The notes beneath the pieces are model-generated. The model searched no databases. It saw only the letters and a program-made list of their open reading frames with translations, and had not been told where the DNA came from. The translations under genes and the position numbers were made by a program. A DNA stretch of 42,403 bases, from assembly GCA_964496035.1 (NCBI GenBank), contig CAZBXI010000008.1, forward strand, positions 1-42,403, in the 5' to 3' direction. The DNA comes from EX4484-217-1 sp964496035. Lineage in GTDB: Archaea; Thermoproteota; Thermoprotei_A; EX4484-217-1. Below, in pieces: positions 1-9,245 of this stretch (its first letter is position 1; each line of letters begins with the position of its first letter).

Positions 1-282
1 ATACCTCTAAAAAACGTTATCATCAGAAACCTAGGTAAAGAGCAACTAACAATAGATGGTTCCATCTACGTAGCGTACAAGATATCTCAAGGATTAAAAC
101 TTAAAGACCTTGAATACGTTTACGGTTTAAAAATTACCCGTAAAATAGGCTCAATAAGTCATGAAATATACTTACCATATAAATACCCTGTAGTTAATGG
201 AAAACCCTTAGTAAATGAGAAGCTACTTAAATATCTTCAGAAAGGTATAGTTGTTGACGAAATAATGAGGTTTGAATTTTAA
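1..282 (+). CDS. 3' end of an unrecognised protein (start outside window)
   Basis: Frame 1 is open from the first base to a TAA at 280-282, giving the last 93 residues of a protein whose start lies upstream. The stretch is lysine- and isoleucine-rich with evenly spaced hydrophobic residues and no membrane segment, so it looks like a soluble globular domain. I do not recognise a family. The stop shares its last base with the ATG of the next gene (TAATG), so the two are probably co-transcribed and translationally coupled. Coding status is well supported by the clean frame and the coupling; function is unknown. Confidence 0.7.
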   Translation: MPLKNVIIRNLGKEQLTIDGSIYVAYKISQGLKLKDLEYVYGLKITRKIGSISHEIYLPYKYPVVNGKPLVNEKLLKYLQKGIVVDEIMRFEF

Positions 283-2270
283 TGAAGAAGTCCATGAGCA
301 TAATTGACATTTACGCCTGGGTAAAAACCTCAAGCTCCTTAATTGAAAAATGCTACATAAACAACGTTTATTACCCATACGAAAACATTATAGTTTTCAA
401 ACTTTACTGTAAGCACCTAAGCTATAATCCTATGTTACTAATAGAAGCAGGAAAGAGAATTCACTTAACAAAATATAGCATCCCTAAAGAACATAAAATA
501 TCTCCTTTATGCTCTGCTCTAAGAAAGTTACTAAGGAGATCCATTATAGAGAAACTCGAGATCCTAGATTGGGAAAGAATAATTAGAATAACCGTAACAT
601 CACCTAAACAAAAATACTTCATATACGTAGAGCTACTACCGCGCGGAGTAGTAGCTCTAACAGATGAAAATAACAAAATACTACATACTACTAAAACATT
701 AGAACTTAAAGACAGGGTTATTAGAAGAGGTAAGGAGTATAAGCTACCACCAGCTCTTGGAATAAACATTCTGAAAACGTCTCCTGAAGAAGTAAGGAAT
801 GCTATTTCTAAATATGAAAAAGTTATCCAAGGATTGGTTAAGGGTTTAGGATTACCTGGTGAAGTAGCTGAAGAAATATGTTTCAGAGCAGGGATAGATA
901 AAAACAACTCTCCTAAACAACTTCCAATAGAGTTCTTTAGCAAAATAGTAAATACAATAAAGGACATTATTCAAGAATGCGAAAAGAACATAGGCTACGT
1001 ACTTCTAGGAGAAGAGAAAGCAGCTACAGTACTTCCTTTTGAACCAAAACATCTAATTGCGAAAGGGTTCTCTTTAAAAACATTCGATAATTTCAATGAT
1101 GCTCTAGACTTCTTCTTTTCAGAGAAATTAAGAGAAGAGAAAGCCATAGAAGCTATTAAGTTAAAAGAGAAAGAGTTAAGGAAAATAGAGCATGCTCTTG
1201 AAGAAGCAAAAAAGCTAAGAGAAAAATACCATAGTAGAGCTGTAGAGTTAAGACAATCCGGTGAACTAATTCTCAAAAATAGAGAGCTGATAGATAGGGT
1301 AATAGAGTGTTTTAGAAGTAGGGAAGTTAGGAGGAAGGGTGAAGAAGCTGTTAAAATATGTTCTGAAAAGGTAAAGCAAACAAACATTAGGATTCTAAGT
1401 TTTAATAGAAAGAATGGCACCATAATATTACACATTGATGGTAAAGAAGTATCTGTAGATCTTAGAAAAAACGCTTACGAAAATGCTTCTTCAAAATTTG
1501 AAAAAGCAAGAGAGCTGGAAAGGAAAGTAAGTAGAATTAATGAGAAAATTGAAGAGCTTCTCAGGAAAATTGAAGAATTGAAGTATGAAACAAAACTCCT
1601 TGAAGTTGAGGAGAAAGCTAAGATAAGGAGAAAAGAATGGTATGAAAAATACCATTGGATAATAGAGGATAACTACTTAATCATAGGAGGACGTAATGCC
1701 GACCAAAACGAAAGCATAGTTAAGAAATACATGGAGCCTGACGATATATTCATGCACGCTGAAATACATGGAGCACCGGTAGTAATAATTAAAGCTAAAG
1801 GTAAAATTTCTGAGAAAGCGTTAAAAGAAGCAGCCATAATTGCAGCAGCCTATTCTAAAGCTTGGAAAGAGGGTTTAGGAGCAATTGATGTTTATTGGGT
1901 TTGGGGTAAACAAGTCTCCAAGAAACCTCCTTCTGGAGAATATCTTCCTAAAGGAGCATTCATGGTTTACGGTAAACGTAACTACATCAGAAATATCCCC
2001 CTTACGTTAGCTTTAGGATTAGAAAAATTGAATAGTTGGTTAAGGGTTGTAGTGGGTTCCGAAGAGCATGTTAAAAATAAGACCGTAGCTTACGTTACTC
2101 TAGTTCCAGGCCATATAAGCTCACATAGCCTAGCCAAGATTATAAAGGAAAAACTCATTAAGAAAGCTCCTGAAAAACTGAAACCTCTTATTAAATCTAT
2201 ATCTGTAGAAGAGTTAGCTTTAAGGATACCGGGTCCTTCCGTTATAAGAAAAATAGTTATTAACATATGA
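282..2270 (+). CDS. rqcH: Rqc2/NEMF/RqcH-family ribosome quality control protein (NFACT)
   Basis: A 662-residue protein with the full NFACT layout: an N-terminal NFACT-N region, a helical coiled-coil middle (about residues 290-450, rich in Lys/Glu heptads), and a C-terminal NFACT-R domain. NFACT-R is marked by WYEKYHWII near residue 452, then GGRNADQNE, the D-x-F-x-H-A-x-x-H-G-A block, and AAAYSKAW further on. Family members bind the obstructed large ribosomal subunit and, in bacteria and probably archaea, recruit tRNA-Ala to add C-terminal tails to stalled nascent chains. The length fits archaeal homologues. The ATG overlaps the stop of the upstream gene. Family assignment is firm; tailing activity in this organism is inferred from homologues. 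Confidence 0.93.
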   Translation: MKKSMSIIDIYAWVKTSSSLIEKCYINNVYYPYENIIVFKLYCKHLSYNPMLLIEAGKRIHLTKYSIPKEHKISPLCSALRKLLRRSIIEKLEILDWERIIRITVTSPKQKYFIYVELLPRGVVALTDENNKILHTTKTLELKDRVIRRGKEYKLPPALGINILKTSPEEVRNAISKYEKVIQGLVKGLGLPGEVAEEICFRAGIDKNNSPKQLPIEFFSKIVNTIKDIIQECEKNIGYVLLGEEKAATVLPFEPKHLIAKGFSLKTFDNFNDALDFFFSEKLREEKAIEAIKLKEKELRKIEHALEEAKKLREKYHSRAVELRQSGELILKNRELIDRVIECFRSREVRRKGEEAVKICSEKVKQTNIRILSFNRKNGTIILHIDGKEVSVDLRKNAYENASSKFEKARELERKVSRINEKIEELLRKIEELKYETKLLEVEEKAKIRRKEWYEKYHWIIEDNYLIIGGRNADQNESIVKKYMEPDDIFMHAEIHGAPVVIIKAKGKISEKALKEAAIIAAAYSKAWKEGLGAIDVYWVWGKQVSKKPPSGEYLPKGAFMVYGKRNYIRNIPLTLALGLEKLNSWLRVVVGSEEHVKNKTVAYVTLVPGHISSHSLAKIIKEKLIKKAPEKLKPLIKSISVEELALRIPGPSVIRKIVINI

Positions 2271-2311
2271 GAGTAGATACGTGAACGGCTGAAAATTTTC
2301 TGGTGCAACCT

Positions 2312-2734
2312 ATGAGTGAAGAAATTACCGTAAAGGAAATAATGAGTAGTCCACCTATAACCGTAAGTCTAGAGGAATCTGTTATAAAAGCAGCAAGAAT
2401 AATGGCTGAAAACAAAATAGGTTGTGTAATAGTAGTTAATGATGAAGGTAAACCTGTAGGGATAGTTACCAGGCGTGATTTAGTGGAAAAAGTTCTAGCC
2501 AAAGCTAAAGATCCATTAAAAACTAAAGTTAAAGATGTAATGTCTTCACCATTGATATACGTAAGTCCTAACACACCTATTTTGGAAGCAGCTAAGTTAA
2601 TGTCCCGGAAAGATATTAGGCATTTACCTGTAATTGATGCTGATGGCCTTGTAGGTGTGGTATCTGATAGAGATATTTTAACAGTTGCACCTGAATATAT
2701 AGAGTTAATGGTTGTTAGGAAGGGAGGAATCTAA
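2312..2734 (+). CDS. Two-CBS-domain protein
   Basis: A 140-residue protein made almost entirely of a CBS pair (one Bateman module). Each unit shows the usual pattern: an I-M-S-x-P-P/L-I start, a central VVND-x-G-x-P-VGIVTRRDL or LPVIDADGLVGVVSDRDI strand, and a helix. Such modules bind adenine nucleotides and act as energy-state sensors, usually on a partner protein. A GTG nine bases upstream could also start it, but GGTG at 2302-2305 lies six bases before the ATG at 2312, which favours the ATG. It is the first of three consecutive CBS genes. No effector domain is fused, so the partner is unknown. Confidence 0.88.
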   Translation: MSEEITVKEIMSSPPITVSLEESVIKAARIMAENKIGCVIVVNDEGKPVGIVTRRDLVEKVLAKAKDPLKTKVKDVMSSPLIYVSPNTPILEAAKLMSRKDIRHLPVIDADGLVGVVSDRDILTVAPEYIELMVVRKGGI

Positions 2735-2781
2735 TTTAAGACCTTAACAAGTTTCTTTATCTAACACTGCAAACATACTAT

Positions 2782-3585
2782 ATGTTGAGGATGCGTAGTT
2801 TGGATATTATGGGGTATGTTAAAACCAATGTTCCAGCTATTTCTCCAACAGATTTAGCGACAAAAGCTAGAGCTATTCTCAGAGATTTTAAGTTAAGAAT
2901 TCTTCCCGTAGTTGAAGATGAAAAACTTGTAGGCATAATCACTAGGATAAGTATTTTAACCATAACTTCATCTAAATCTAATCTCCTCGTAAGAGATATC
3001 ATGGAAGAACCCAAAATCGTGCTTAAGCCCAGTTTTAGCTTGAAAAAAGCAGTCAGAGAAATGTTAAAAGTCGACGTATGGTACGCACCTGTGGTTTCAG
3101 AAGACAATAAGTTCATAGGAATATTTGGACTAGAAAATGTAATTAAGAAGTTTTACAATGAAGACATCCCCGTAAATAACAAGCCAATAGAGGAGTTCAT
3201 GACTACGGATGTTGTAACTGTAAGTAGCGATGATGAGGTTTCAGTAATTCTTCATAAAATGCTCAAGTACAGGTTTTCAGGATTACCTGTAGTGGATGAT
3301 AGAAGGAGAGTTGTAGGAATAGTAACAGAATACGATATTCTCAAATTCGGTATGTCAAGAATACTCCTAGAATCTGAAAGGTCAAAAGGATATAGAAGGG
3401 TAAGAGCACGGGAAATAATGAGCACAGCAGTGTACAAAGTAATACCTAATACTCCACTTAGAGATGCGGCTAAGATTATGGTCGAAAAAGATATAGGAAG
3501 AGTTGTTGTGGTTAATGAGAAGAACGAACTTATAGGCATAGTCGATAGAGAGGATGTAGTAAGAGCATACATGAAGTACATGTAG
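2782..3585 (+). CDS. Four-CBS-domain protein
   Basis: 267 residues forming four CBS units in two Bateman modules (about 1-60, 66-120, 130-190 and 205-267). Clear cores are LRILPVVEDEKLVGIITR, FSGLPVVDDRRRVVGIVTE and IGRVVVVNEKNELIGIVDRED. The second unit is the most diverged. There is no catalytic, DNA-binding or membrane segment, so it is probably a free-standing nucleotide-sensing regulator. A TTCTTTATC stretch at 2753-2761 lies about 25 bases before the ATG, and no ribosome-binding site is visible, so a leaderless transcript is possible. The next CBS gene starts 19 bases downstream. Confidence 0.88.
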   Translation: MLRMRSLDIMGYVKTNVPAISPTDLATKARAILRDFKLRILPVVEDEKLVGIITRISILTITSSKSNLLVRDIMEEPKIVLKPSFSLKKAVREMLKVDVWYAPVVSEDNKFIGIFGLENVIKKFYNEDIPVNNKPIEEFMTTDVVTVSSDDEVSVILHKMLKYRFSGLPVVDDRRRVVGIVTEYDILKFGMSRILLESERSKGYRRVRAREIMSTAVYKVIPNTPLRDAAKIMVEKDIGRVVVVNEKNELIGIVDREDVVRAYMKYM

Positions 3586-3604
3586 TTAAGAGGTTTGGGA
3601 AACT

Positions 3605-4549
3605 ATGAGACATACGTTTGTACCTCCTAAGCGTATTAGACCTGAAGGTTTAAGATATATAAGAAGCGATGGCAAGCCTAACTTCTCTTCTAGGGTTTAT
3701 GAAAAACCCAGCGAGTTATCGATAATAGCTAAAAGACCTGTAGTAACAATTACCCACATTAAACCTGTAGGTGAAGCCATTAAGGTAATGACCGTTAAGG
3801 GCTATAGGAGATTACCTGTAACAACGGCTACAGGAGTTCTTAAAGGAATGTTAGCAGCTACAGATATCGTTAACTACTTTGGCGGTGGAGAATACTATAA
3901 CATAGTATTAAGCAGACATAATGGCAACATATATAGAGCATTAACAGAACCCGTAAAGTCCATTATGAGTAAAAACCCCATATATGCTACCACAGCTGAC
4001 GACTTAACATATGTTATAGAGTTAATGGTAAAATACGGTGTAGGAGCCGTACCCATAGTTGATGAAGAAACAATGAAGGTATATGGTATTGTAACGGAAA
4101 GAGACATTGTAAATCATTTACGGGAAAAAACCTTAGGAATTAAAGTTTCAGAATTTATGACAAAAAACGTTATTACGATTTCTCAAGATTCATCAATAAA
4201 GGAAGCAGCTAAAACAATAATTAGAATGGGTTTTAGAAGACTACCTATAGTGGATAGTGAAGGCTACGTTAGAGGAATGATAACAGCTAGAAGCATAGTG
4301 AGATTTTTCGGATCAAACAAGGTTTTCGAATATGTTATTTCAGGAAGTGTTAAAGAAGCTCTAAGTGCTCCAGTAACAGCTGCAGCTATAAGCAAGATCG
4401 TAACTGTGAATCCCGATGTGGATATAGGTGAAGCAGTAAATGAAATGATAGAACATAACGTAGGTTCAGTGCTTGTTGTAGAAGGTAATAGGCTTGTAGG
4501 AATACTTACCGAAAGAGATGTTATGTACGCATTAGCCCTGAAAAGGTAA
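3605..4549 (+). CDS. Four-CBS-domain protein with basic N-terminal extension
   Basis: 314 residues. A short basic, proline-containing N-terminus (about 1-40) precedes four CBS units, recognisable at YRRLPVTTATGVLKGMLAATD, GVGAVPIVDEETMKVYGIVTERD, FRRLPIVDSEGYVRGMITAR and VGSVLVVEGNRLVGILTERD. The first two are separated by a Tyr/Asn-rich insert. The basic leader could touch RNA or a membrane surface, but that is a guess. Like its two upstream neighbours it lacks an effector domain and presumably senses adenine nucleotides for a separate protein. The gap to the preceding gene is 19 bases, consistent with one transcript. Confidence 0.88.
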   Translation: MRHTFVPPKRIRPEGLRYIRSDGKPNFSSRVYEKPSELSIIAKRPVVTITHIKPVGEAIKVMTVKGYRRLPVTTATGVLKGMLAATDIVNYFGGGEYYNIVLSRHNGNIYRALTEPVKSIMSKNPIYATTADDLTYVIELMVKYGVGAVPIVDEETMKVYGIVTERDIVNHLREKTLGIKVSEFMTKNVITISQDSSIKEAAKTIIRMGFRRLPIVDSEGYVRGMITARSIVRFFGSNKVFEYVISGSVKEALSAPVTAAAISKIVTVNPDVDIGEAVNEMIEHNVGSVLVVEGNRLVGILTERDVMYALALKR

Positions 4550-4577
4550 GACCAAAACCAATGGTGTATCCTACACG

Positions 4578-5090
4578 ATGTCGAGAAAGTTAAAGTTCAT
4601 AGCGGACACAATGCTTGGAAGCTTAGCTAGATGGCTTAGAATGCTAGGTTACGATACACTATATTCTAGGGACTATAGTGACAAAGAAATATTGGAACTT
4701 GCTTCTAAAGATTCCCGAATAATATTAACTAGAGATTTAAGCCTCCATAGGAAAGCCCAGAAACGCAATTTAAGATCCATATATTTAGAAAACGAAACGA
4801 TCCAGGGAAAACTGACCTTATTAGCTTTAAAACTGAAAATAAATCTCGAACTAAACCCTGATAATTCAAGATGCCCTATATGCAACGGCATCTTGGTTAG
4901 AGCTTCGAAAGAAGATGTGTTAAATAGGGTTCCTGAGAAAATAATTGAGCTCCATGAAAACTTCTGGATATGTACTTCCTGTGGTAAAGTGTATTGGAAA
5001 GGTAAGCACTGGATAACTATGAATAAAATATTAAGTGAGGTTAGGGAAAGAATAACTCACGAGCGTGAAAAAAGTGGTTGCATTAAGTGA
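4578..5090 (+). CDS. Mut7-C RNase-domain protein with zinc ribbon
   Basis: 170 residues with the archaeal Mut7-C architecture. The N-terminal PIN-like half starts with FIADTMLGSLARWLRMLGYDT (conserved Asp10 and the LARWLR motif), followed by ILTRDLSLHRKA. A C-terminal zinc ribbon has CPIC at about 96-99 and CTSC at about 131-134. The family is predicted to be a ribonuclease, and the conserved Asp residues fit metal-dependent catalysis; the substrate is unknown. The end overlaps the AMMECR1 gene by 26 bases, so the two are translationally coupled. GGTG at 4563-4566 is 11 bases before the ATG, a little far for a strong site. Family call strong, activity inferred. Confidence 0.9.
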   Translation: MSRKLKFIADTMLGSLARWLRMLGYDTLYSRDYSDKEILELASKDSRIILTRDLSLHRKAQKRNLRSIYLENETIQGKLTLLALKLKINLELNPDNSRCPICNGILVRASKEDVLNRVPEKIIELHENFWICTSCGKVYWKGKHWITMNKILSEVRERITHEREKSGCIK

Positions 5091-5736
5091 ATTCACATTA
5101 GAGGATGGAAAATATCTTGTAAGCCTTGCTAGAAGAACTGTTGAAACATATCTTAAAGCAGGAATTAAAATAGCTGTTCCTAAGAACTTACCTTCAAAAT
5201 ACTATGAGAAGCTAGGTGTTTTCGTAACTATAGAGCGCTTAAAACAAATAGGTATAAAAGCAATTAAAGAGCTACGAGGATGTATAGGATATCCTTACCC
5301 TATTAAGCCATTGATTGAAGCATTGATAGACTCAGCAGTATCAGCTGCTGTTGAAGACCCTAGGTTCCCGCCAATGAAATACCATGAACTAGACAATGTT
5401 GTCTTCGAAGTCTCTATTTTGTCTAAACCTGAAGAAATTAAGGTCAGTAGTAGGAAGGAGCTACCCCGACACATAGTTATCGGTAGAGACGGATTAATTG
5501 TAGAATACGGATGGTTTAAAGGACTCCTACTACCTCAAGTTCCTGTCGAATATAGGTGGGATGCTGAAACATTTCTTGCAGAAACATGTATGAAAGCAGG
5601 TTTACCTCCTGATTCCTGGCTAATAAGTGATGTTAAAGTTTATAGGTTTGAAGCAGTAATATTTTGCGAAAAAACACCTAAAGGAGAAGTAGTGAAAAGA
5701 GACCTGTTTGAGGAATTAAAGAAGGGTCACGATTGA
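5065..5736 (+). CDS. AMMECR1-domain protein
   Basis: 223 residues covering a complete AMMECR1 domain. The hallmark LRGCIG hexapeptide is near residues 70-75, followed by YPYPIKPLIEALIDSAVSAA and DPRFPPMKYHEL, and a C-terminal WDAETFLAETCMKAGLPPDSW block. The family is universal in archaea and eukaryotes. The invariant Cys suggests an active site, but the biochemical role is unsettled. The chosen start is GTG 5065, inside the end of the Mut7-C gene. The stop overlaps the next start (TTGA), so three genes form a coupled operon. No ribosome-binding site is obvious, consistent with translation coupled to the upstream gene. Confidence 0.92.
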   Translation: MKKVVALSEFTLEDGKYLVSLARRTVETYLKAGIKIAVPKNLPSKYYEKLGVFVTIERLKQIGIKAIKELRGCIGYPYPIKPLIEALIDSAVSAAVEDPRFPPMKYHELDNVVFEVSILSKPEEIKVSSRKELPRHIVIGRDGLIVEYGWFKGLLLPQVPVEYRWDAETFLAETCMKAGLPPDSWLISDVKVYRFEAVIFCEKTPKGEVVKRDLFEELKKGHD

Positions 5737-6383
5737 AAACAATATTTATACCATTACTAGTACCGTTCTTCAACTTCGAAAACAGGATCGTAGGAGCTAT
5801 AAGGATATACCGTGGATTAGTTGTCATTGATGGTTCAAAGGAAATTCCATGTAAAGAGAACATACTTACACTTTCCTATGGTAAGAGAAAAATATATGCC
5901 TACGTGGAACTGGAAAAACCTCCACTACTCAAGACAGCAATGAAGTTTATGGAAAATATTCTTCTAGGAAAAAATATAAGCGATAAGGACCCATTCATAC
6001 AGCTATTTAGTAGTGAGGGAACAATAATAGTCAAGCCCTCTAATATCATCGTAAGTAATTGCAATATTAATGAAGTAGTTCTCATAGCTATTTTAAAAGA
6101 AGCTATAAACAATGTACCTTCATCAAAGATGAAGAAGGAAATTCCGTTAGACTTCACTAAACTTTCACAACACTATTCACGTGAACATTGTAAAGTAGGA
6201 TTTTTTAGCGAAATATCGAAAAAATATGCTCAAGCCTCCTCATGCATTAATGAAAATATGTTCTTCCTCGTTAAACGTAACACTATGGAGAAGGCTATTG
6301 AGGAACTCATACTTAAAGGCGTAGACCCTGATGAAATATATGTCCTAGGATTGTTCAGCAAGTGCTACATAGTCTCCCGCTGA
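5733..6383 (+). CDS. Unrecognised conserved-looking protein downstream of AMMECR1
   Basis: 216 residues starting at a TTG that overlaps the TGA of AMMECR1 by three bases. The N-terminus (IFIPLLVPFFN) is hydrophobic but too broken by Pro and Asn to be a clear membrane helix. The rest alternates beta-like and helical segments, including three Cys at about 108, 152 and 168. I recognise no catalytic motif or family. Tight coupling to a Mut7-C and an AMMECR1 gene suggests a shared, probably RNA- or translation-related process, but this is inference from context only. Confidence 0.75.
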   Translation: MKTIFIPLLVPFFNFENRIVGAIRIYRGLVVIDGSKEIPCKENILTLSYGKRKIYAYVELEKPPLLKTAMKFMENILLGKNISDKDPFIQLFSSEGTIIVKPSNIIVSNCNINEVVLIAILKEAINNVPSSKMKKEIPLDFTKLSQHYSREHCKVGFFSEISKKYAQASSCINENMFFLVKRNTMEKAIEELILKGVDPDEIYVLGLFSKCYIVSR

Positions 6384-6562
6384 ACATAGATTCCCAACAT
6401 ATTAATGTACCTAGTTGCAGGCAATATAGCTCCTGTCCTATGCCCAGATTTAAGTCTACTAATTATACGGTCTCCAGCATGGTTAAGATTGGTTAAAGAA
6501 TAATCAGAGCATTTAGTGTACTTAGGAACTTAAAAATGAAGAATAATTGCTGCCAATTATAA
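6384..6562. other. Convergent intergenic region with unexplained minus-strand signals
   Basis: This 179-base gap separates two convergent genes. On the minus strand a TTTTTAAG element (about 6530-6537) resembles a TATA box. A stop-free frame of about 54 codons follows, ending at a TAG at 6365-6367, but it has no ATG, GTG or TTG near its beginning. The same stretch can form a CCATGC / GCAT(A)GG stem on the minus strand. It could hold a small RNA, a degenerate gene or nothing; I call no gene here. Confidence 0.4.
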
Positions 6563-7318
6563 CTATGTGAGATCTCCACAAACGCAGAATGCTTCGTGGA
6601 CTAGGTAGTGTAGTTCTTCTATTCCTTCACCTGTTTTTGCTGAGACTATTACTGGTCTTAATGATTGGCTAAAATCTCTAACTATGTCCGTAAGGTAAGC
6701 AGCTGTTTCTGAAATCAACCCTTCCCCACTCTTCATAACTAATTCTTTAAACGCATTAATGTCTTCTACTATGAGTTTTACTGTTTCGCGATCTTTAATA
6801 AGATCTGCCTTATTGACTATTGGAACAACAGTTATATCTAGTCTTAGCTGGATGAGTATTGATGTTGTCCATGCAACTACAAGGTCTATAGGTGTTGACA
6901 TTGTTTCACCATCAACTATGAAAACTCCAACCGTAGGGCCTAACTCCTTAAGTTTAGAAATAAAGTAGTGGCCGCTTCTCCTATAAACGAAAACCTCCAT
7001 TTGCCCGGGAGTATCTATTATTACGAAATCATATTTTCCCTTGAAAACCTCATGGCCAAGTATTTTGTCTGAGTATTCTAGGATCATATCGCTTGCTTTC
7101 ATGAACGCCCCATTAGGTCCTAAACCATACTTCACCATTAACTCTTCAACAGTGAAAAGTTTTCTAACGTCAAAGTTAGGTTTGTAAGGTACTACTTTAG
7201 CTCCCGGATCAAGATTTACAATACCTACATTGTAGCCTTGCTTTTTCAGCCAATCACTATAGTGTTTGGTTAAACTTGTTTTTCCCGAACCCGCAGTTCC
7301 CAACATTACTACGAACAA
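6563..7318 (-). CDS. GPN-loop GTPase (XAB1/Npa3-like ATP/GTP-binding protein)
   Basis: 251 residues. The P-loop GTAGSGKT is at 7-14, the diagnostic GPN triad at 67-69, DTPGQ is the Walker B/switch region, and NKAD is the base-specificity motif. Archaeal members (PAB0955 type) are homodimeric GTPases. Eukaryotic relatives assemble RNA polymerase II, so a role in polymerase or complex assembly is plausible but unproven here. The start is TTG at 7318, chosen because AGGTGAG lies six bases upstream; a later ATG (residue 5) would cut into the beta strand before the P-loop. The gene is intact and monocistronic in appearance. Confidence 0.93.
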   Translation of the reverse strand: MFVVMLGTAGSGKTSLTKHYSDWLKKQGYNVGIVNLDPGAKVVPYKPNFDVRKLFTVEELMVKYGLGPNGAFMKASDMILEYSDKILGHEVFKGKYDFVIIDTPGQMEVFVYRRSGHYFISKLKELGPTVGVFIVDGETMSTPIDLVVAWTTSILIQLRLDITVVPIVNKADLIKDRETVKLIVEDINAFKELVMKSGEGLISETAAYLTDIVRDFSQSLRPVIVSAKTGEGIEELHYLVHEAFCVCGDLT

Positions 7319-7396
7319 TAGTTTCTCACCTATGGTAGAAACTACCTAGAAGCAACATACGTATTGCTTACGCTAAATTATGCTGTTAGCTTTATG

Positions 7397-9211
7397 TTAA
7401 GGCATTTTTGCTTCTTCTACTCTCCTAAGTTGCTTCTTATACATTTCAGCTATTTCATGAACTGTAGTAGCGTCTTCTGGTCCTTTATCAGGTCTCCACC
7501 TTATGAATCTTGGGAATCTAATAGCTAATCCTGCTCCAGGTTTCATTTTACCCCAGTAGCATGTATGTATTGGTGATAACGTTATTTCCGCACCTATTAT
7601 TTCAGCAACTATCTGTGGAACAAACCATACGTCAGCTTCCATTTTAGAGTCTACACGTGGATGCTTATGGTCTATTATTAGGTCCTTAAACATTTCAGGA
7701 AGCTTCTCTAAATCTTCATCTGTGAAACCACTACCTACTTTACAAACTGTTCTAAACACATCAGCTTCAGGATCGTATGCTGCCATAAGTAATGCTCCGT
7801 ACGTTCCTGCTCTTCTACCTCTACCGTAGAATGCTCCAACAGCTACGAGATCTACTGTATCCATCATTTCGCTCTTATAATCTCTCTTATACTTAATCCA
7901 TAACCATCCTCTTGCCCCTGCCTGATATATTGCGTTTTGATGCAGAGCTTTAGCTACTATACCCTCACAACCGCTTTCTATGGCTTTTAAGAAGAATTCC
8001 TCTATTTCATCAGGGTTATCTGTAATTATTGCTTCAGCAAGCCTAAACCTATCGGATTCCTCAACAATACTCTTAAGTTTCTCTCTTCTCTCAATAATTG
8101 GCTTCTGGGTGTAATCTACACCATCAGCGTACAGTAAATCGAATAGGAATACCGAAACAGGATATTCCTTCATAGCGGTATGAATATCGTGTTTTCTCCT
8201 TCTCCTCATAAGTTCCTGGAATGGCCTTAATTCACCTGTGTCCGGATCTATGCACACTATTTCTCCTTCAACAATAGCTTCGTTTGCTTTAATGTACTTC
8301 CTAGCATAGTCTTGAACATCAGGATACTGGTGAGTTATGTTTTCTAGTCTTCTAGAGAAAATCCATACTTTATCTCCTTTCTTATGTATTTGAGCTCTCT
8401 CACCATCATACTTGAATTCTGCGAGAACCTTACCTCCAGTTTTCATAAGTATTTCTCTTGGAGAGCTAAGTCTTTCAGCAAGCATCGGTCTAATAGGTCT
8501 ACCAACAGTAACAGTCATTGTCTTTAATGCTTCAATACCTTTCTCAGCTAGAAGTCTTGCAACGTAACCTAAATCACTACATAGGTTGTATGCTCTTTCA
8601 ATAACCGGTCTAGCTAGTTTCGTTTTGCCATAAACTATTGCTAAAGCATCCATCATAGTTGCTTCAGCAACACCTAGCCTTAACCTACCCTCAACAATTC
8701 TAACCAGGTACTTTGCTTCCTTAGCTGTAGCATCTTGAAGAAGACCTCCAAGAAGCTTAACTTTTAAATCTATTGACCCCGGACCCGTCGTCTTAGCTAT
8801 TTTGTCTAGTGTTGAATAAACCCTAGTTACTGTTAAAGGCTTAATCACCTGTATGCCGAAGAAGGCTGTTAAAGCAGCTTGCCTTTTCTTAGATTTTAAT
8901 ATTTCTGCTGCTTTACCTAAATCTCCAAGTCTCTTAAACTCTTTCTCAACAACAGTATCTGAAAAGCCTGTAGCCATGGATATTGCTCTAATTATAAGTC
9001 TTTCACCAATACCTAACTCTGGCATTCCCATCCAATCAGGGTAGAGCTTACCCTGCATTAAGTAAACAACTTTGTCAATAACTTTAGCAGGTGTTTTCTT
9101 AAACAGTTGAACAAGTAGAGCAGTCATTTCCGTACGTTTCGTTGTTAACTCTAACTTCTCAAATATGTCTGTCAGTACTTTGAACTCTAAATCTCCCTTA
9201 ACTGCAGACAC
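7397..9211 (-). CDS. lig: ATP-dependent DNA ligase
   Basis: 604 residues, the usual length for archaeal replicative ligases. An N-terminal DNA-binding domain (about 1-230) precedes the nucleotidyltransferase core. Catalytic Lys267 sits in EFKYDGER (motif I). EGEIVC, CEGIVAK (motif IV) and WLWIKYKRDY (motif V) follow, and the C-terminal OB domain ends with KPGAGLAIRFPRFIRWRPDK. The enzyme seals nicks during Okazaki-fragment joining and repair through a Lys-AMP intermediate. Start GTG 9211 is supported by a GGGGAG ribosome-binding site five bases upstream. All motifs are intact. Confidence 0.97.
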   Translation of the reverse strand: MSAVKGDLEFKVLTDIFEKLELTTKRTEMTALLVQLFKKTPAKVIDKVVYLMQGKLYPDWMGMPELGIGERLIIRAISMATGFSDTVVEKEFKRLGDLGKAAEILKSKKRQAALTAFFGIQVIKPLTVTRVYSTLDKIAKTTGPGSIDLKVKLLGGLLQDATAKEAKYLVRIVEGRLRLGVAEATMMDALAIVYGKTKLARPVIERAYNLCSDLGYVARLLAEKGIEALKTMTVTVGRPIRPMLAERLSSPREILMKTGGKVLAEFKYDGERAQIHKKGDKVWIFSRRLENITHQYPDVQDYARKYIKANEAIVEGEIVCIDPDTGELRPFQELMRRRRKHDIHTAMKEYPVSVFLFDLLYADGVDYTQKPIIERREKLKSIVEESDRFRLAEAIITDNPDEIEEFFLKAIESGCEGIVAKALHQNAIYQAGARGWLWIKYKRDYKSEMMDTVDLVAVGAFYGRGRRAGTYGALLMAAYDPEADVFRTVCKVGSGFTDEDLEKLPEMFKDLIIDHKHPRVDSKMEADVWFVPQIVAEIIGAEITLSPIHTCYWGKMKPGAGLAIRFPRFIRWRPDKGPEDATTVHEIAEMYKKQLRRVEEAKMP

Positions 9212-9245
9212 AATTACTCCCCTAAGTATATGTTAGGTAGAGAAT

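Noticed and set aside
461..2308. Long minus-strand ORFs within the aRqcH gene
   Set aside because: They are shadows of a strongly conserved plus-strand gene and have no recognisable protein features.
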